From assembly GCA_029547705.1 (NCBI GenBank), contig JAKPOU010000017.1, positions 62,001 through 126,000 of the forward strand: DNA of 64,000 bases. The letters are read 5' to 3'. Shown here in pieces: positions 36,909 to 47,201 of the stretch; the first letter of the stretch is position 1, and every line of letters starts with the position of its first letter. Origin of the DNA: Bacteroidota bacterium (GTDB lineage: Bacteria > Bacteroidota > Bacteroidia > Bacteroidales > VadinHA17). The notes under the pieces were generated by a model, which saw nothing but the letters and a program-made list of their open reading frames with translations, searched no databases and was not told the DNA's origin. The position numbers and the translations under genes are program-made.

Positions 36909-37703
36909 ATGAAACAGTATCTTGAGCTTCTTGAGCATGTACTGGCTGACGGAGTGGAAAAACAGGACAGAACCGGTACAGGCACCCTGAGTGTTTTCGG
37001 ATATCAGATGAGATTCAGCCTGCAGGAAGGATTTCCTTTGCTGACAACCAAGAAACTCCATCTCAGATCAATTATTCATGAACTGCTGTGGTTCATCTCA
37101 GGGAATACAAATATCCGCTACCTTCAGGATAACGGAGTTAAGATATGGAATGAATGGGCCGACGGGGAAGGCAATCTGGGACCGGTATACGGCTATCAGT
37201 GGAGGTCATGGCCGGCTGCTGACGGGAGAAGGATCGACCAGCTTGCCGGAGTGATAGAAAACATAAAAAACAATCCCGATTCAAGACGCCTTATTGTGAG
37301 TGCCTGGAATGCCGGTGAACTTGACAGGATGGCGCTGCCTCCCTGCCATCTCCTGTTCCAGTTCTATGTTTCAGCCGGGAAATTGTCATGCCAGCTCTAT
37401 CAGCGCAGTTGCGACATTTTTCTCGGAGTTCCCTTCAATATTGCATCATATTCACTTCTGACCCTGATGATAGCACAGGTAACCGGCCTGAAGCCCGGTG
37501 AATTCATTCACACTCTGGGGGATGCACATATCTACCTGAATCATCTTGAGCAGGTGAAGCTTCAGCTTGAACGGGAACCCTTTCCCCTGCCTGAAATGGA
37601 AATCAATCCCGATGTAAAGGATATAGATTCATTCCGCTATGAGGATTTTACACTTAAGAATTATATATCACATCCGCTTATCAGGGGAGAGATTTCCGTA
37701 TAA
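36909..37703 (+). CDS. thyA: Thymidylate synthase
   Basis: This enzyme converts dUMP to dTMP using methylene-tetrahydrofolate. The 264 residues equal the E. coli ThyA length. The nucleophile is Cys146 in [26 protein letters not shown] binds nucleotide and folate, and HIYLNHLEQ is the conserved C-terminal block. It precedes folA by 11 bases, so the dihydrofolate it produces can be reduced by the next gene's product. Confidence 0.97.
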   Translation: MKQYLELLEHVLADGVEKQDRTGTGTLSVFGYQMRFSLQEGFPLLTTKKLHLRSIIHELLWFISGNTNIRYLQDNGVKIWNEWADGEGNLGPVYGYQWRSWPAADGRRIDQLAGVIENIKNNPDSRRLIVSAWNAGELDRMALPPCHLLFQFYVSAGKLSCQLYQRSCDIFLGVPFNIASYSLLTLMIAQVTGLKPGEFIHTLGDAHIYLNHLEQVKLQLEREPFPLPEMEINPDVKDIDSFRYEDFTLKNYISHPLIRGEISV

Positions 37704-37714
37704 ATATTTTCTGT

Positions 37715-38212
37715 ATGATCTCAATAATTGCCGCTGTATCCGAAGATCTCGGCCTGGGCAGAAACAATGACCTGCTCTGGTATATTCCCGAAGACCTTAA
37801 AAGGTTTAAACGGCTCACCTACGGGAAAACCGTGGTAATGGGCAAACGGACCTGGGAATCATTGCCCCTGAAGCCTCTTCCCGGACGGAAGAATATTGTA
37901 ATAAGCGACATTCCGGGCGACAGCTTTGAGAATGCCCTGACTGCCTGTTCGATAGAAGATGCAATGGATAAATGCGGGCATGACGGGGAAATATTCATTA
38001 TCGGGGGAGCAAGCATATACCGGCAGTTCATGCCTTATGCCGGCAGGCTGTATATCACCCATGTTCACATGAACAAGCCGGCTGATGTCTTTTTCCCGGA
38101 AATAGACATGAGCAGGTGGAAGGTTGTTGAGAGGGAGGAATACCGTGACACAGGGCAGGAAAGCATTCCTTACAGCTATATTGTATACGAGAGAAAGGAG
38201 CCGGGTTCATAA
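37715..38212 (+). CDS. folA: Dihydrofolate reductase
   Basis: This enzyme reduces dihydrofolate to tetrahydrofolate with NADPH. The N terminus IIAAVSEDLGLGRNNDLLW holds the Met20-loop region, with the acid in PEDLKRFK. VMGKRTWESLP is the cofactor-binding block and FIIGGASIYRQF the second one. The length of 165 is typical of chromosomal DHFR. It lies 11 bases after thyA and is convergent with clpX. Confidence 0.96.
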   Translation: MISIIAAVSEDLGLGRNNDLLWYIPEDLKRFKRLTYGKTVVMGKRTWESLPLKPLPGRKNIVISDIPGDSFENALTACSIEDAMDKCGHDGEIFIIGGASIYRQFMPYAGRLYITHVHMNKPADVFFPEIDMSRWKVVEREEYRDTGQESIPYSYIVYERKEPGS

Positions 38213-38233
38213 CGGGTTTTCCCGGGAACCCGG
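38201..38233 (+). terminator. Hairpin at the end of folA, possible terminator
   Basis: CCGGGTTC (38201-38208, inside the last codons of folA) and GAACCCGG (38226-38233) form a perfect 8-bp inverted repeat. An alternative is CGGGTT with AACCCG around a shorter loop. The run after it (TATTATT) is only partly T-rich, so intrinsic termination is uncertain. It separates convergent folA and clpX. Confidence 0.4.
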
Positions 38234-38260
38234 TATTATTAAGCGGGAAAGTATCTTATG

Positions 38261-39478
38261 CTATGAAACTCTCAAAACCTTCATGTCGATTTTGGAAAGC
38301 CTGTGGGCCGCATAGTCGACTGTGATCAGGAGGTCATCCCTGCCCAGGGAAGGCATTTCGTACATTGCATCTATCATTATCGTTTCGCAGATCGATCTCA
38401 GCCCTCTTGCACCAAGTTTGAACTCAACTGCCTTATCGACAATAAAATCCAGGGCGTCGTCGGCAAAGGAAAGTTCGATGTCATCCATTTTGAAGAGCTT
38501 GATATACTGCTTTACAATCGCATTCTTTGGTTCTGTAAGTATTGCCTTCAGTGCTTTCCTGTCGAGGGGATTGAGATGGGTAATGACGGGCAGCCGGCCG
38601 ATTATTTCCGGTATCAGTCCGAAAGCCCTCAGATCCTGTGGCGCCAGGTATTTCAGAAGATTGTCCAGGTCGACCTTTGATCTGACCTTCGATGCCCCGA
38701 ATCCCACTATCTGGGTATTGAGCCTTGCTGCTATCTTTTTTTCGATTCCGACAAATGCACCTCCGCAGATAAAGAGTATGTTTTTTGTGTCAACGGGTAT
38801 CATTTTCTGCTCGGGATGCTTTCTTCCGCCCTGGGGAGGAACATTTACAACCGAGCCTTCAAGAAGTTTGAGAAGTCCCTGCTGTACTCCCTCGCCCGAC
38901 ACGTCACGTGTTATTGAGGGATTGTCACCTTCTTTCCTGGCAATCTTGTCGATCTCATCAATGAATATGATTCCCTTTTCAGCTGCCTTGACGTCATAGT
39001 CGGCATTCTGAAGCAGCCGGGTGAGAAGGCTTTCTATATCCTCCCCGACATATCCTGCTTCGGTAAGGACTGTCGCATCAACAATGGCAAAGGGAACATG
39101 CAGCATCTTTGCAATAGTCTTTGCCAGAAGGGTTTTGCCGGTTCCCGTTTCCCCGACAAGGATTATGTTGGATTTTTCAATTTCAACGTCATCATCATCC
39201 GTCTTCTGTGTAAGCCTTTTGTAATGATTGTATACAGCAACCGAGATGATTTTCTTGGCCATTTCCTGGCCGATAACATACTGGTCGAGGAATTTTTTTA
39301 TTTCCGGCGGCTTGAGAAGATTTATGGTATCGAACCTCGTGCTGGCCTTTGTCCCGAGCTCGTCGGTCATTATGCCGTGGGCCTGCTCGATGCAATGATC
39401 GCAGATATGCCCTTCAAGGCCGGCAATAAGTATGTTGGTTTCCTTTTTCGATCTGCCGCAGAATGAACACTTGCTCAT
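38261..39478 (-). CDS. clpX: ATP-dependent Clp protease ATP-binding subunit ClpX
   Basis: ClpX is a AAA+ hexamer that unfolds proteins and feeds them to ClpP. The N-terminal zinc-binding domain has CSFCGRS and CDHC. Walker A is GETGTGKT and Walker B is IIFIDEIDK. The pore loop AGYVGED is present, and IVGFGAS corresponds to the IGF-type loop that docks on ClpP. The length of 405 is normal. It follows clpP by 6 bases, so the two are cotranscribed. Confidence 0.97.
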   Translation of the reverse strand: MSKCSFCGRSKKETNILIAGLEGHICDHCIEQAHGIMTDELGTKASTRFDTINLLKPPEIKKFLDQYVIGQEMAKKIISVAVYNHYKRLTQKTDDDDVEIEKSNIILVGETGTGKTLLAKTIAKMLHVPFAIVDATVLTEAGYVGEDIESLLTRLLQNADYDVKAAEKGIIFIDEIDKIARKEGDNPSITRDVSGEGVQQGLLKLLEGSVVNVPPQGGRKHPEQKMIPVDTKNILFICGGAFVGIEKKIAARLNTQIVGFGASKVRSKVDLDNLLKYLAPQDLRAFGLIPEIIGRLPVITHLNPLDRKALKAILTEPKNAIVKQYIKLFKMDDIELSFADDALDFIVDKAVEFKLGARGLRSICETIMIDAMYEMPSLGRDDLLITVDYAAHRLSKIDMKVLRVS

Positions 39479-39484
39479 GTCTTT

Positions 39485-40162
39485 TCAATGTACGGTTTTC
39501 TGAAGGATTTCGTCGATCATTCCGTATTCCTTTGCTTCAAAGGATGTCATCCAGTGATCCCTGTCGGCATCCTTTTCAACTTTCTCCAGCGGATTGCCTG
39601 TATGAAGCGCAATGATCTCGTAAAGTTCCTTTTTTATTTTCATTATTTCACGGGCCTGGATCTCGATATCGGATGCCTGCCCCTGAAAGCCTCCCATGGG
39701 CTGATGTATCATCAGCCGTGAATGCTTGAGAGCCGATCTCTTGCCTTTTGTTCCTGCAGTGAGGAGAACAGCTCCCATTGAAGCTGCCATTCCGGTGCAG
39801 ATGGTTGCTATGTCAGCGGATATGTACTGCATGGTGTCATAAATGCCGAGACCGGCATGTACGCTGCCTCCCGGGGTGTTGAAATAAATCTGTATGTCTT
39901 TCCCCGGGTCGGAGGAATCAAGATACAGGAGCTGGGCCTGAATGATATTTGCAACATAGTCATCAATGGGGAGTCCCAGGAATATTATCCTGTCCATCAT
40001 CAGGCGTGAAAAAACATCCATGGATGCCACGTTCAGCTGTCTCTCCTCAATGATGGTAGGGGAAATATAATTGTTCAGAACCGAGGTATACCTGTGAAGG
40101 GTGAGACTGCTCAGTCCGTATCTGCTGCCTGCATATTTTCTGAAATCGTCGCTGTTGTTCAT
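39485..40162 (-). CDS. clpP: ATP-dependent Clp protease proteolytic subunit ClpP
   Basis: ClpP is the tetradecameric serine protease chamber of ClpXP. The catalytic Ser128 is in GMAASMGAV, the His in RLMIHQPMGG and the Asp in DADRDHWM. The N-terminal 30 or so residues form a propeptide-like segment with no catalytic role. It lies between tig and clpX on the same strand in the common tig-clpP-clpX order. A possible promoter element is present in the 119-base gap before it. Confidence 0.97.
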   Translation of the reverse strand: MNNSDDFRKYAGSRYGLSSLTLHRYTSVLNNYISPTIIEERQLNVASMDVFSRLMMDRIIFLGLPIDDYVANIIQAQLLYLDSSDPGKDIQIYFNTPGGSVHAGLGIYDTMQYISADIATICTGMAASMGAVLLTAGTKGKRSALKHSRLMIHQPMGGFQGQASDIEIQAREIMKIKKELYEIIALHTGNPLEKVEKDADRDHWMTSFEAKEYGMIDEILQKTVH

Positions 40163-40243
40163 TATTGTATTTTATTGTTTGATACTATTGAATCTGATCT
40201 CTTATTGCCGGATCTTTATTTTATTTATTCACTGCCGCAGTTA

Positions 40244-40251
40244 CAAAGTTA
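40244..40251 (-). promoter_or_regulatory. Possible -7 element for clpP-clpX
   Basis: The minus strand reads TAACTTTG, an exact TAnnTTTG match, within a short direct repeat (CTTTGTAA twice). Transcription would begin near 40237, with a leader of about 75 bases. There is no clear TTTG at -33. It suggests clpPX can be transcribed separately from tig. Confidence 0.4.
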
Positions 40252-40281
40252 CAAAGATTAATCCTGAATTTTCCGCGTGAT

Positions 40282-41634
40282 TCAATTTTCAAAAAGTTTG
40301 TTAAACTCTTCAGCAGTGACCTTTTTGTTTTCAATCTCAACAACTTCCTTCAGTGTGTTCAGTACTTTATCATCCAGAATTTTATCGGCAATCCGCTTTG
40401 CGTCCGCTTCTCTTTGAAGGGTTTCCCTTGCATAGCCGGATATCTGTTCATCAGTGGCATAGTAAAGTCCGTACTGAGAAAACTGGAACCTGGTGATTTT
40501 TTCAGCTTCTTCCTGCATTTCCTCGGGACTTATCTGTATTTCATTGTCCTTTGCCACTTTATTTTTGATCAGCTGCCATTTAAGATCCTGGATGAATGTG
40601 CCGAATTCATTTTCAATCTCTTCAGATGAAGTTTTTTCCCCGGCCTTCATCAGCCATTTTTTAAGAAATTCTTCAGGGAGGCGGAATTCAGTTTTGTCGA
40701 GTGTGAGCTTCCTGACATCCTGCATCAGTTTAAACTCACTTTCCTTCCTTAGGTTCGCGGATATTTCCTCTTCAATCTTCTGCATGAATTCCTCCTCGTC
40801 CGACACCACCCCCTCACCGTAAATTCTGTTATAGAGGTCAGGACCCGTTTCTGCCGGATAAAACCTTGATATCTCTTTTACGGTAAGCCGGAAATCTCCT
40901 TCAATATTTTCCGCATTCCTGCTTTCCATTCTGAGCAGACCGGCTATTTCAGCCGTGTTTGGAAAGGCCTTTCTTATACTGAAAACAACACTGTCATTCT
41001 CAGCAAGCCCGATGAATGATTTTTTGATTTCCTCATCCCTTACCATGTCAACCGACAGGCTCGTCTCGTCGGCAGAAATACCCTCAGGGATGACTGCGCC
41101 ATTTTCGTCAACAGCTTCAATCCTGCCCTTCAGAATATCTTTTTCACCGCTTGCTTCCGCCTTCCTGAATTCACCGAAACGGCGTGCATAGCTGTCGGCA
41201 TAATCCTTCTTCATCTTGTCGTCGATAATGATTTCGTGGAAGGTGACCCTGTCGCCCTTGCCGAGAGTCAGTTCGAAAGATGGTGCGAGCCCGAGTTCAA
41301 AGGAAAAGGTGAACTCATCGTCATGTATGAAATCGGTTTTTTCATTTTCATCTGTCAGCGGAAGAGGATCCCCGAGGATGTCAATCTTTTCATCAACAAG
41401 GTATTTATGAACATTTTCCGAAATCAGCTTATTTATTTCATCCACCTTCACGGCATTCCCGTACATGCTTCGTATAACGCCGATAGGAACCATGCCGGGC
41501 CTGAACCCTTTTATGTTTGCCTTTCTCCGGTAATCCTTCAGGACTGTTTCTACTCTTTCATCATAGTCTGACTTGCTGATCTTCACTGTCAGAACAGCAT
41601 TCAGATCGTCTTTGTTTTCCCTGGAAATATCCAT
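40282..41634 (-). CDS. tig: Trigger factor
   Basis: This ribosome-bound chaperone meets nascent chains at the exit tunnel of L23. The ribosome-binding signature is GFRPGMVP (residues about 40-47) in the N-terminal domain. A middle region (about 150-250) corresponds to the FKBP-like domain but lacks an obvious peptidyl-prolyl isomerase core, as is common in Bacteroidota. The C-terminal half is strongly helical and charged. The length of 450 is normal. The tRNA-Leu gene lies 80 bases upstream in the same direction and may share its transcript. Confidence 0.93.
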   Translation of the reverse strand: MDISRENKDDLNAVLTVKISKSDYDERVETVLKDYRRKANIKGFRPGMVPIGVIRSMYGNAVKVDEINKLISENVHKYLVDEKIDILGDPLPLTDENEKTDFIHDDEFTFSFELGLAPSFELTLGKGDRVTFHEIIIDDKMKKDYADSYARRFGEFRKAEASGEKDILKGRIEAVDENGAVIPEGISADETSLSVDMVRDEEIKKSFIGLAENDSVVFSIRKAFPNTAEIAGLLRMESRNAENIEGDFRLTVKEISRFYPAETGPDLYNRIYGEGVVSDEEEFMQKIEEEISANLRKESEFKLMQDVRKLTLDKTEFRLPEEFLKKWLMKAGEKTSSEEIENEFGTFIQDLKWQLIKNKVAKDNEIQISPEEMQEEAEKITRFQFSQYGLYYATDEQISGYARETLQREADAKRIADKILDDKVLNTLKEVVEIENKKVTAEEFNKLFEN

Positions 41635-41713
41635 AACAAAATATTATTGTATTAATCAGAAATCATTGGCGGCAATATTGTTGCACAAGGAATATGAAGC
41701 GCCTCCGACATTC

Positions 41714-41799
41714 TGGTGCGGATGAAGGGACTCGAACCCCCACGTCATTAAGACACAAGATCCTAAGTCTTGCTCGGCTACCAATTACGACACATCCGC
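41714..41799 (-). tRNA. tRNA-Leu (anticodon TAG), CCA encoded
   Basis: The minus strand folds as a class II tRNA: acceptor stem GCGGATG with CATCCGC, a D arm with AATTGGTAG, anticodon stem CAAGA/TCTTG around loop CTTAGGA (anticodon TAG, reads CUA and other CUN), a long variable arm built on GTC/GAC, and the T arm with TTCGAGT. A discriminator A is followed by genomically encoded CCA. The total is 86 bases with CCA. No integrase or attachment-site repeat is seen beside it. Confidence 0.95.
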
Positions 41800-41853
41800 A
41801 GAAAAATCTCCGCAAAATTACTACAAATAAAATTAATTGCAATACAGAACGGC

Positions 41854-42579
41854 TTATCGCCGCAGTTCGAAGTTCTTTCCGAGATATACCTTTCTAACAT
41901 GCTCATCTTCTGCCAGCTGTGATGCAGTACCCGATTTAAGTATTTTTCCCTCGAAGAGGAGGTAGGCCCTGTCGGTTATCGACAGGGTTTCGTGGACGTT
42001 GTGGTCGGTGATAAGTATACCTATATTTTTGTTCTTGAGGTGGGAGACAATATTCTGGATATCCTCCACCGCAATGGGATCTATGCCGGCAAAGGGTTCG
42101 TCAAGGAGGATGAACTTGGGCTTGAGGGCGAGGGCCCTTGCAATTTCGGTACGTCTTCTCTCGCCTCCGGAAAGCTGAATACCCTTGCTCTTTCGGATTT
42201 TCTGCAGACCGAATTCGTCCAGCAGGGATTCAAGCCTTTGTGCCTGTTCCCTTCGTGAAAATGCCGACATTTCAAGAACGGCCCGGAGATTGTCTTCAAC
42301 CGAAAGATTCCTGAAAACGGATGCTTCCTGGGCCAGATAGCCCAGACCCTTCCTTGCACGCTTGTAAACGGGAAGGTCGGTGATATCCTCGCCGTCAAGG
42401 AATATTTTTCCTTCCCTCGGACGGATCAGGCCTACTATCATGTAGAATGATGTGGTCTTTCCTGCTCCGTTGGGACCAAGCAGACCCACAATCTCCCCCT
42501 GTGCAACCTCAAAGGAAACATGGTCAACAACCGTGCGGTTATGATATTTTTTTACCAGGTTTTCAGTATGCAGTTTCAT
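41854..42579 (-). CDS. lptB: LPS export ABC transporter ATP-binding protein LptB
   Basis: LptB is the ATPase that drives transport of lipopolysaccharide from the inner membrane through LptFGCADE. Walker A is GPNGAGKTT, the signature LSGGERRR and Walker [13 protein letters not shown], followed by TDHNVHETL with the switch His. The LptB-specific tail region [14 protein letters not shown] is present. The length of 241 is typical. It lies 8 bases after tatC on the same strand. The other lpt genes are not in the window. Confidence 0.95.
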   Translation of the reverse strand: MKLHTENLVKKYHNRTVVDHVSFEVAQGEIVGLLGPNGAGKTTSFYMIVGLIRPREGKIFLDGEDITDLPVYKRARKGLGYLAQEASVFRNLSVEDNLRAVLEMSAFSRREQAQRLESLLDEFGLQKIRKSKGIQLSGGERRRTEIARALALKPKFILLDEPFAGIDPIAVEDIQNIVSHLKNKNIGILITDHNVHETLSITDRAYLLFEGKILKSGTASQLAEDEHVRKVYLGKNFELRR

Positions 42580-42587
42580 GACATGGA

Positions 42588-43484
42588 TCAGGTTGCCGTA
42601 TTTTGTGCCTTTTCAATACTGTCCTCCATCATGAAGGCGTCATGTTCCTTCTCCTTTTTCCTGATAACTCTTCCGGAGATGCCGATACTTACTTCATAAA
42701 GGATCAGGAGCGGAATGGCGACCAGCATCTGGGAAAACACATCGGGAGGTGTGATAATGGCGGCAAGGATGAAAATCACCACAATGGAATGTTTTCTGTA
42801 CTGTCTCATGAATGCCGGTGTGAGAACCCCGATCTTTGTAAGGAAAAAGGCAATTACCGGAAGCTCGAATATCACTCCCGTTGCCAGGCAGATTGACGAG
42901 ATGGTGCCTATATATGATCTGATATTGATCTGGTTCACGACATCCTCGCTCACATGGTAGGAACCCAGGAAGTGGATCGAAAGGGGGGCAAGGAGAAAAT
43001 AGCCGAAAAGGACACCGGAAAAGAAAAGCATGGTGGTGGAAAATACGGCGCCCTTTGTATACCTGGCCTCATTTTCGTGAAGTGCGGGCTTGAAAAACAT
43101 CCAGAATTCATAGATGATTACCGGAAATGCCATTATTATACCCGCAACCAGGGCTACCAGTATGTGAGTGGTAAGCTGCCCTGCCATCCTGATGTTGATA
43201 AGGTTAAGTTCTCTCGTGTTAATACACAGGGCATCAATGTTTAACTGATAACCGAAAATCTTCGCATGTCCCAGTCCGCAAAGCATTCTGTTGGTAAAGA
43301 AATCCGGACTTTTAGGTGCCAGGATGATCTTGTCGAAAATTACATTTTTCAGTACGAATGCGACTATCATAAGGACAAAAATGGCAAGGACCGATCTTAT
43401 AATATGCCATCTCAGTTCCTCGAGATGTTCGAGGAATGACATTTCTCCTTCATTCTTCCTGCCCGTTTTCCGTCTTAATGCCAT
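42588..43484 (-). CDS. tatC: Twin-arginine translocase subunit TatC
   Basis: TatC is the inner-membrane receptor for twin-arginine signal peptides on folded proteins. About six transmembrane helices are seen. The N-terminal [16 protein letters not shown] is the signature cytoplasmic segment that contacts the signal peptide. [14 protein letters not shown] and ADIITPPDV-like [12 protein letters not shown] are later conserved blocks. The length of 298 is slightly longer than E. coli because of an insert at about residues 60-100. tatA/B are not adjacent. Confidence 0.95.
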   Translation of the reverse strand: MALRRKTGRKNEGEMSFLEHLEELRWHIIRSVLAIFVLMIVAFVLKNVIFDKIILAPKSPDFFTNRMLCGLGHAKIFGYQLNIDALCINTRELNLINIRMAGQLTTHILVALVAGIIMAFPVIIYEFWMFFKPALHENEARYTKGAVFSTTMLFFSGVLFGYFLLAPLSIHFLGSYHVSEDVVNQINIRSYIGTISSICLATGVIFELPVIAFFLTKIGVLTPAFMRQYRKHSIVVIFILAAIITPPDVFSQMLVAIPLLILYEVSIGISGRVIRKKEKEHDAFMMEDSIEKAQNTAT

Positions 43485-43602
43485 TTGGGAGCGTTTTAAA
43501 AATACAGCGTGTAAAGATGATAAATCTTCCAGTTTAAAACAATATCAGCGTGATTATAAAATAATAGTAGGAAATGACAAATGTTAATAATTCTTTAAAA
43601 TA

Positions 43603-43610
43603 TATTTTTG
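43603..43610 (+). promoter_or_regulatory. Possible -7 element for recQ
   Basis: TATTTTTG matches TAnnTTTG, with a start expected near 43617 and a leader of about 40 bases. No TTTG stands at -33. An AAAGGAG sequence at 43646-43652 lies five bases before the TTG start at 43658. Confidence 0.35.
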
Positions 43611-43657
43611 ATCCGGAAAATTATTAAATTTATAAAAAAGGAAAGAAAGGAGTAGTT

Positions 43658-45865
43658 TTGACCGTTTTATCCGATTATGAAATGATGGTTAGTGACGTCA
43701 CCATACATGATTATCTGAAGAAATATTTTGGTTTCGACACCTTTAAGGGGAACCAGGAGGTGATTATCAAAAATATTCTGGCAGGGAGGGATACATTTGT
43801 ACTGATGCCGACTGGCGGAGGCAAGTCACTTTGCTATCAGCTCCCGGCAGTGATGGGGCAGGGAACAGCAATAGTCATTTCACCTCTTATTGCCCTGATG
43901 AAGAACCAGGTGGATGCCATGAGGAATTTCAGCACAAACGATGATGTAGCCCATTTTCTCAATTCTTCGCTTACAAAGACTGAAATAGCCAGGGTAAAAC
44001 AGGATGTGATCGACCGGGAAACAAAATTATTGTATGTTGCCCCCGAATCGCTGACCAGGGAAGACAATATTGAGTTCCTGAAAAGTATAAAGATATCGTT
44101 CTATGCCATTGACGAAGCCCACTGCATCTCGGAGTGGGGGCATGATTTCCGGCCCGAATACAGGCGGATCAGACCTATAATTGACACTATTGGGAGGGCT
44201 CCCATCATAGCGCTCACAGCCACGGCAACTCCCAAGGTTCAGCATGATATCCAGAAAAATCTCGGAATCCTGGAAGCCGATGTGTTCAAGTCATCATTCA
44301 ACAGGCCGAACCTGTACTATGAGGTTAAGTCAAAGCAGAATGTGACCAGGGAGATCATCAAGTATATCAAGAACAATCCCGGAAAGTCGGGGATAATATA
44401 CTGTCTCAGCCGGAAAAAGGTGGAGGAAATGGCTGAGATCCTGAAAGTGAACGGTATCAAGGCCCTTCCCTATCATGCGGGTATGGATTCGGCAACCAGA
44501 ACACGGAACCAGGATAAGTTCCTGATGGAGGAGATTGACGTGATAGTTGCCACAATTGCCTTCGGAATGGGTATTGACAAGCCGGATGTACGCTTTGTGA
44601 TCCATTACGATATTCCCAAAAGCCTTGAGGGCTATTATCAGGAGACCGGCCGGGCAGGCCGCGACGGCGGTGAGGGAAACTGCATAGCCTATTACAGCTA
44701 CAATGACATTATGAAGCTGGAGAAATTCATGCAGGGGAAACCTATTGCCGAACAGGAAATAGGGAAACAGCTCCTGCTTGAGACAGTTTCATATGCCGAA
44801 TCATCGGTTTGCCGGAGAAAACTGCTTCTCCACTATTTCGGTGAGGAATATACCCCGGATAATTGCGAGGCATGTGACAACTGCCTGCACCCCAAGGCCC
44901 AGTTCGAAGGCAGTGAATCAATTGTGAATGTTCTGGAAACGGTTCTGGCGGTTAAGGAAAAATTCAAGGCCGACCATATTGCAAATATTTTGTCGGGGAA
45001 AGTTACATCCGCCATCAAGTCGTATAAGCACAACAAGCTGGAATACTTCGGAACGGGGGAAGACAAGGATGAGAAATACTGGAACATGGTTATAAGGCAG
45101 GCCCTTATCGCCAAATTCCTTACAAAGGACATAGAAAACTACGGACTTCTGAAAGTTACCAGGGAAGGGCTGGCATTTGTGGATAATCCCGTGTCATTTA
45201 TGCTCGCGGAAGATCACGATTATGCCGATTCAGACGAGGAAGACAATGCATTCGGTGCAAAAACAGCTGCCGTTGATGAGGAGCTGTTCAGTATCCTGAA
45301 GGACCTGAGGAGAAAAATATCAAAGCAGAAGGGAGTGCCTCCCTTTGTGATTTTCCAGGATCCCTCACTCGAGGATATGGCCATACAGTATCCGGTGAAC
45401 CTGGATGAACTCCAGAACATTTCCGGAGTGGGTGCAGGCAAGGCACAGAGATACGGCAGGGAATTCGTGGATCTGATAAAGAAATATGTTGAAGAAAAGG
45501 AAATTATCAGGCCCCTTGACATGGTGGTCAAGTCGGTGGTGAATAAGTCGGGAATAAAGGTTTACATTATCCAGAGTATCGACATGAAGCGTTCCCTCGA
45601 GGATATTGCCGATGCCAAGGATCTTGAGATGGGTGAGCTGCTTTCCGAAATTGAAGCAATTGTCAATTCGGGAACCAGGCTGAATCTCGATTACTATATA
45701 AATGAAGTCATTGAAGATGACCGCCAGGAGGAAATTTATTCCTATTTCAGGGAGGAAGCAGAATCAGATTCGCTGGAAGAAGCGATAAACGAGCTCGGGA
45801 ATGATTTTGAGGAGGAAGAGATAAGACTGATGCGGGTCAAGTTTCTTTCCGATATGGGTAACTGA
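43658..45865 (+). CDS. recQ: ATP-dependent DNA helicase RecQ
   Basis: This 3'-5' SF2 helicase acts in recombination and fork repair. Walker A is GGGKSLCYQLPA and motif II is DEAHCISEWGHDFRPEY. The zinc-binding cysteines sit in CRRKLLLHYF and NCEACDNC. The winged-helix (RQC) region follows, and an HRDC domain is marked by PPFVIFQDPSLEDMA and ISGVGAGKAQRYG. About 100 further residues follow the HRDC domain. The TTG at 43658 is favoured as start by AAAGGAG five bases upstream. An in-frame ATG pair at 43682-43687 is an alternative and loses no domain. Confidence 0.95.
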   Translation: MTVLSDYEMMVSDVTIHDYLKKYFGFDTFKGNQEVIIKNILAGRDTFVLMPTGGGKSLCYQLPAVMGQGTAIVISPLIALMKNQVDAMRNFSTNDDVAHFLNSSLTKTEIARVKQDVIDRETKLLYVAPESLTREDNIEFLKSIKISFYAIDEAHCISEWGHDFRPEYRRIRPIIDTIGRAPIIALTATATPKVQHDIQKNLGILEADVFKSSFNRPNLYYEVKSKQNVTREIIKYIKNNPGKSGIIYCLSRKKVEEMAEILKVNGIKALPYHAGMDSATRTRNQDKFLMEEIDVIVATIAFGMGIDKPDVRFVIHYDIPKSLEGYYQETGRAGRDGGEGNCIAYYSYNDIMKLEKFMQGKPIAEQEIGKQLLLETVSYAESSVCRRKLLLHYFGEEYTPDNCEACDNCLHPKAQFEGSESIVNVLETVLAVKEKFKADHIANILSGKVTSAIKSYKHNKLEYFGTGEDKDEKYWNMVIRQALIAKFLTKDIENYGLLKVTREGLAFVDNPVSFMLAEDHDYADSDEEDNAFGAKTAAVDEELFSILKDLRRKISKQKGVPPFVIFQDPSLEDMAIQYPVNLDELQNISGVGAGKAQRYGREFVDLIKKYVEEKEIIRPLDMVVKSVVNKSGIKVYIIQSIDMKRSLEDIADAKDLEMGELLSEIEAIVNSGTRLNLDYYINEVIEDDRQEEIYSYFREEAESDSLEEAINELGNDFEEEEIRLMRVKFLSDMGN

Positions 45866-45889
45866 CCGGTGCTGAATCATCAGCCCGGT
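45865..45889. terminator. Strong hairpin between convergent recQ and GT2 genes
   Basis: ACCGG-t-GCTGA (45865-45875), a four-base loop and TCAGC-CCGGT (45880-45889) form a 10-bp stem with one bulged base. It overlaps the last base of the recQ stop codon. No T-run follows on either strand, so it may stabilise 3' ends or act with Rho instead of terminating by itself. Confidence 0.4.
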
Positions 45890-45905
45890 ACGCTGCCTGC
45901 TGCCG

Positions 45906-47033
45906 TCAGAACTCCCTGCCTGCCTTCTGCCCTGCCTGCTTCCTGTGCGTTCCGGCCTTCCTTCCAGTCAGGGCACAGGCTGCCACTGCAATCACATAGA
46001 AAGGATAAATTAGCTGGGAGGGAATAAACCATTTCAGCAGGTATCTTTTCCCGTAGCGGACAGCTGTATTTCTCAGTACAAGATAGTCAGGCAGCGATTT
46101 AGCCAGAAGCAGGGCCGGATACAGAAGCAGAAACCTGATTCCGGCAAATGCGGCAATGAGTGCCGCGGGCTGCAAAAGAACCACAGCCAGAGTGGCCAGT
46201 GCCGTAAATTTCGTGGACAGATCTTTGTAGGAACCGGCTTTCGAGATCCATCTTGCCCTTTGTCTCAGATATTCCGCCGGTGAATGGAGAGCATTCGTCC
46301 TTACCCTGGCATCTGCCGATTCCAGCCAGGAAATCCGGGAAGATCCGTCAGCTTTCATGCGGTGAAGAAGAAAAATATCGTCGCCCGATGCCAGTTCGTC
46401 GTGAAGATGGAATGCGTGCCTCTCAAATGATTTCTTAGTAAAAAACAGGTTTGCCCCGTTGCACATAAGGGGATCCCCTGCTGCAGCCGATCCTGCGGTT
46501 ATGGCCTGAAGGCCGAGAAATTCCAGTTCCTGGAAGCGCAGGAAAAAACCACTGCCTTCGGCTTCAAGCATAACCGGACAGATAATCATGTCAGACCCTT
46601 CCTTTTCATGGAATGACACTATCGTCTTCAGCCACCCCGGCTCCATGCGGGAGTCGGCGTCAACCGCAACGACCAGGTTTCCCCGGGCTTCAGACACAGC
46701 AGTCCTGAGGGCCGCTTTCTTACCGCTGCCCCTGTTCCTCAGGACTCTGAGATTTATTATTCCGGGAAACCCTGACGCAACGTCATGGGTTTTATCAGAG
46801 GAGTTATCATCGCTGATAATAAATTCGAACAGGGAAGGAGGATAGTCCTGAGCGGCAATGTCGGCCAGCAGGAAGGGCAGACTGGCTTCCTCGTTCCTGC
46901 AGGCTGCGACAACCGAAATGAAGGTGTCCGGTGTGGAGGCAGCAGTGAAGGATCTGATTCCCCTGAGGCTTTTGTACACCCTGAGGATAATATATAAATA
47001 TGGTATGCTTATCAGAAGAAGAAGCCAGTACAT
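45906..47033 (-). CDS. Membrane-associated family 2 glycosyltransferase
   Basis: This GT-A fold, processive-type GT2 is membrane anchored by an N-terminal helix (about residues 1-20) and two or three C-terminal helices (about 275-365). The donor-site motifs are VVAACRNEEASLPFLL, SDDNSSDKT, VAVDADSRMEPGW and QRARWISKAG (the Q-x2-R-W motif). Donor and acceptor cannot be assigned from sequence; envelope polysaccharide or glycolipid work is likely. The C terminus is basic (KAGTHRKQAGQKAGRE). It is convergent with recQ. Confidence 0.86.
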   Translation of the reverse strand: MYWLLLLISIPYLYIILRVYKSLRGIRSFTAASTPDTFISVVAACRNEEASLPFLLADIAAQDYPPSLFEFIISDDNSSDKTHDVASGFPGIINLRVLRNRGSGKKAALRTAVSEARGNLVVAVDADSRMEPGWLKTIVSFHEKEGSDMIICPVMLEAEGSGFFLRFQELEFLGLQAITAGSAAAGDPLMCNGANLFFTKKSFERHAFHLHDELASGDDIFLLHRMKADGSSRISWLESADARVRTNALHSPAEYLRQRARWISKAGSYKDLSTKFTALATLAVVLLQPAALIAAFAGIRFLLLYPALLLAKSLPDYLVLRNTAVRYGKRYLLKWFIPSQLIYPFYVIAVAACALTGRKAGTHRKQAGQKAGREF

Positions 47034-47171
47034 TGTTTATTTCATCATCCGTTCCCGAAACCGTGCTGTATGATGCCCTTACCCTGATGCGTGCCTTTTC
47101 GCCGGATGTTGATGATCCGTCAATCAGCGGGCGGGAAGCTGTTCAAAAAATAAACAATCTTCCGGTGGGCA

Positions 47172-47201
47172 TTTGTTTCTGCAAAAATATGAATATATTT
47201 G
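47172..47201 (+). promoter_or_regulatory. Bacteroidota housekeeping promoter for argR
   Basis: TTTG at 47172-47175, an 18-base spacer and TATATTTG at 47194-47201 match the consensus. Transcription would start near 47207, only about 13 bases before the argR ATG at 47220. The -7 element lies inside the first ARG-box-like sequence. Confidence 0.65.

Noticed and set aside
41694-41897. A plus-strand frame across 41714-41799 encoding GTRTPTSL-like sequence
   Set aside because: It is the known false peptide produced by translating the antisense of a tRNA-Leu gene.
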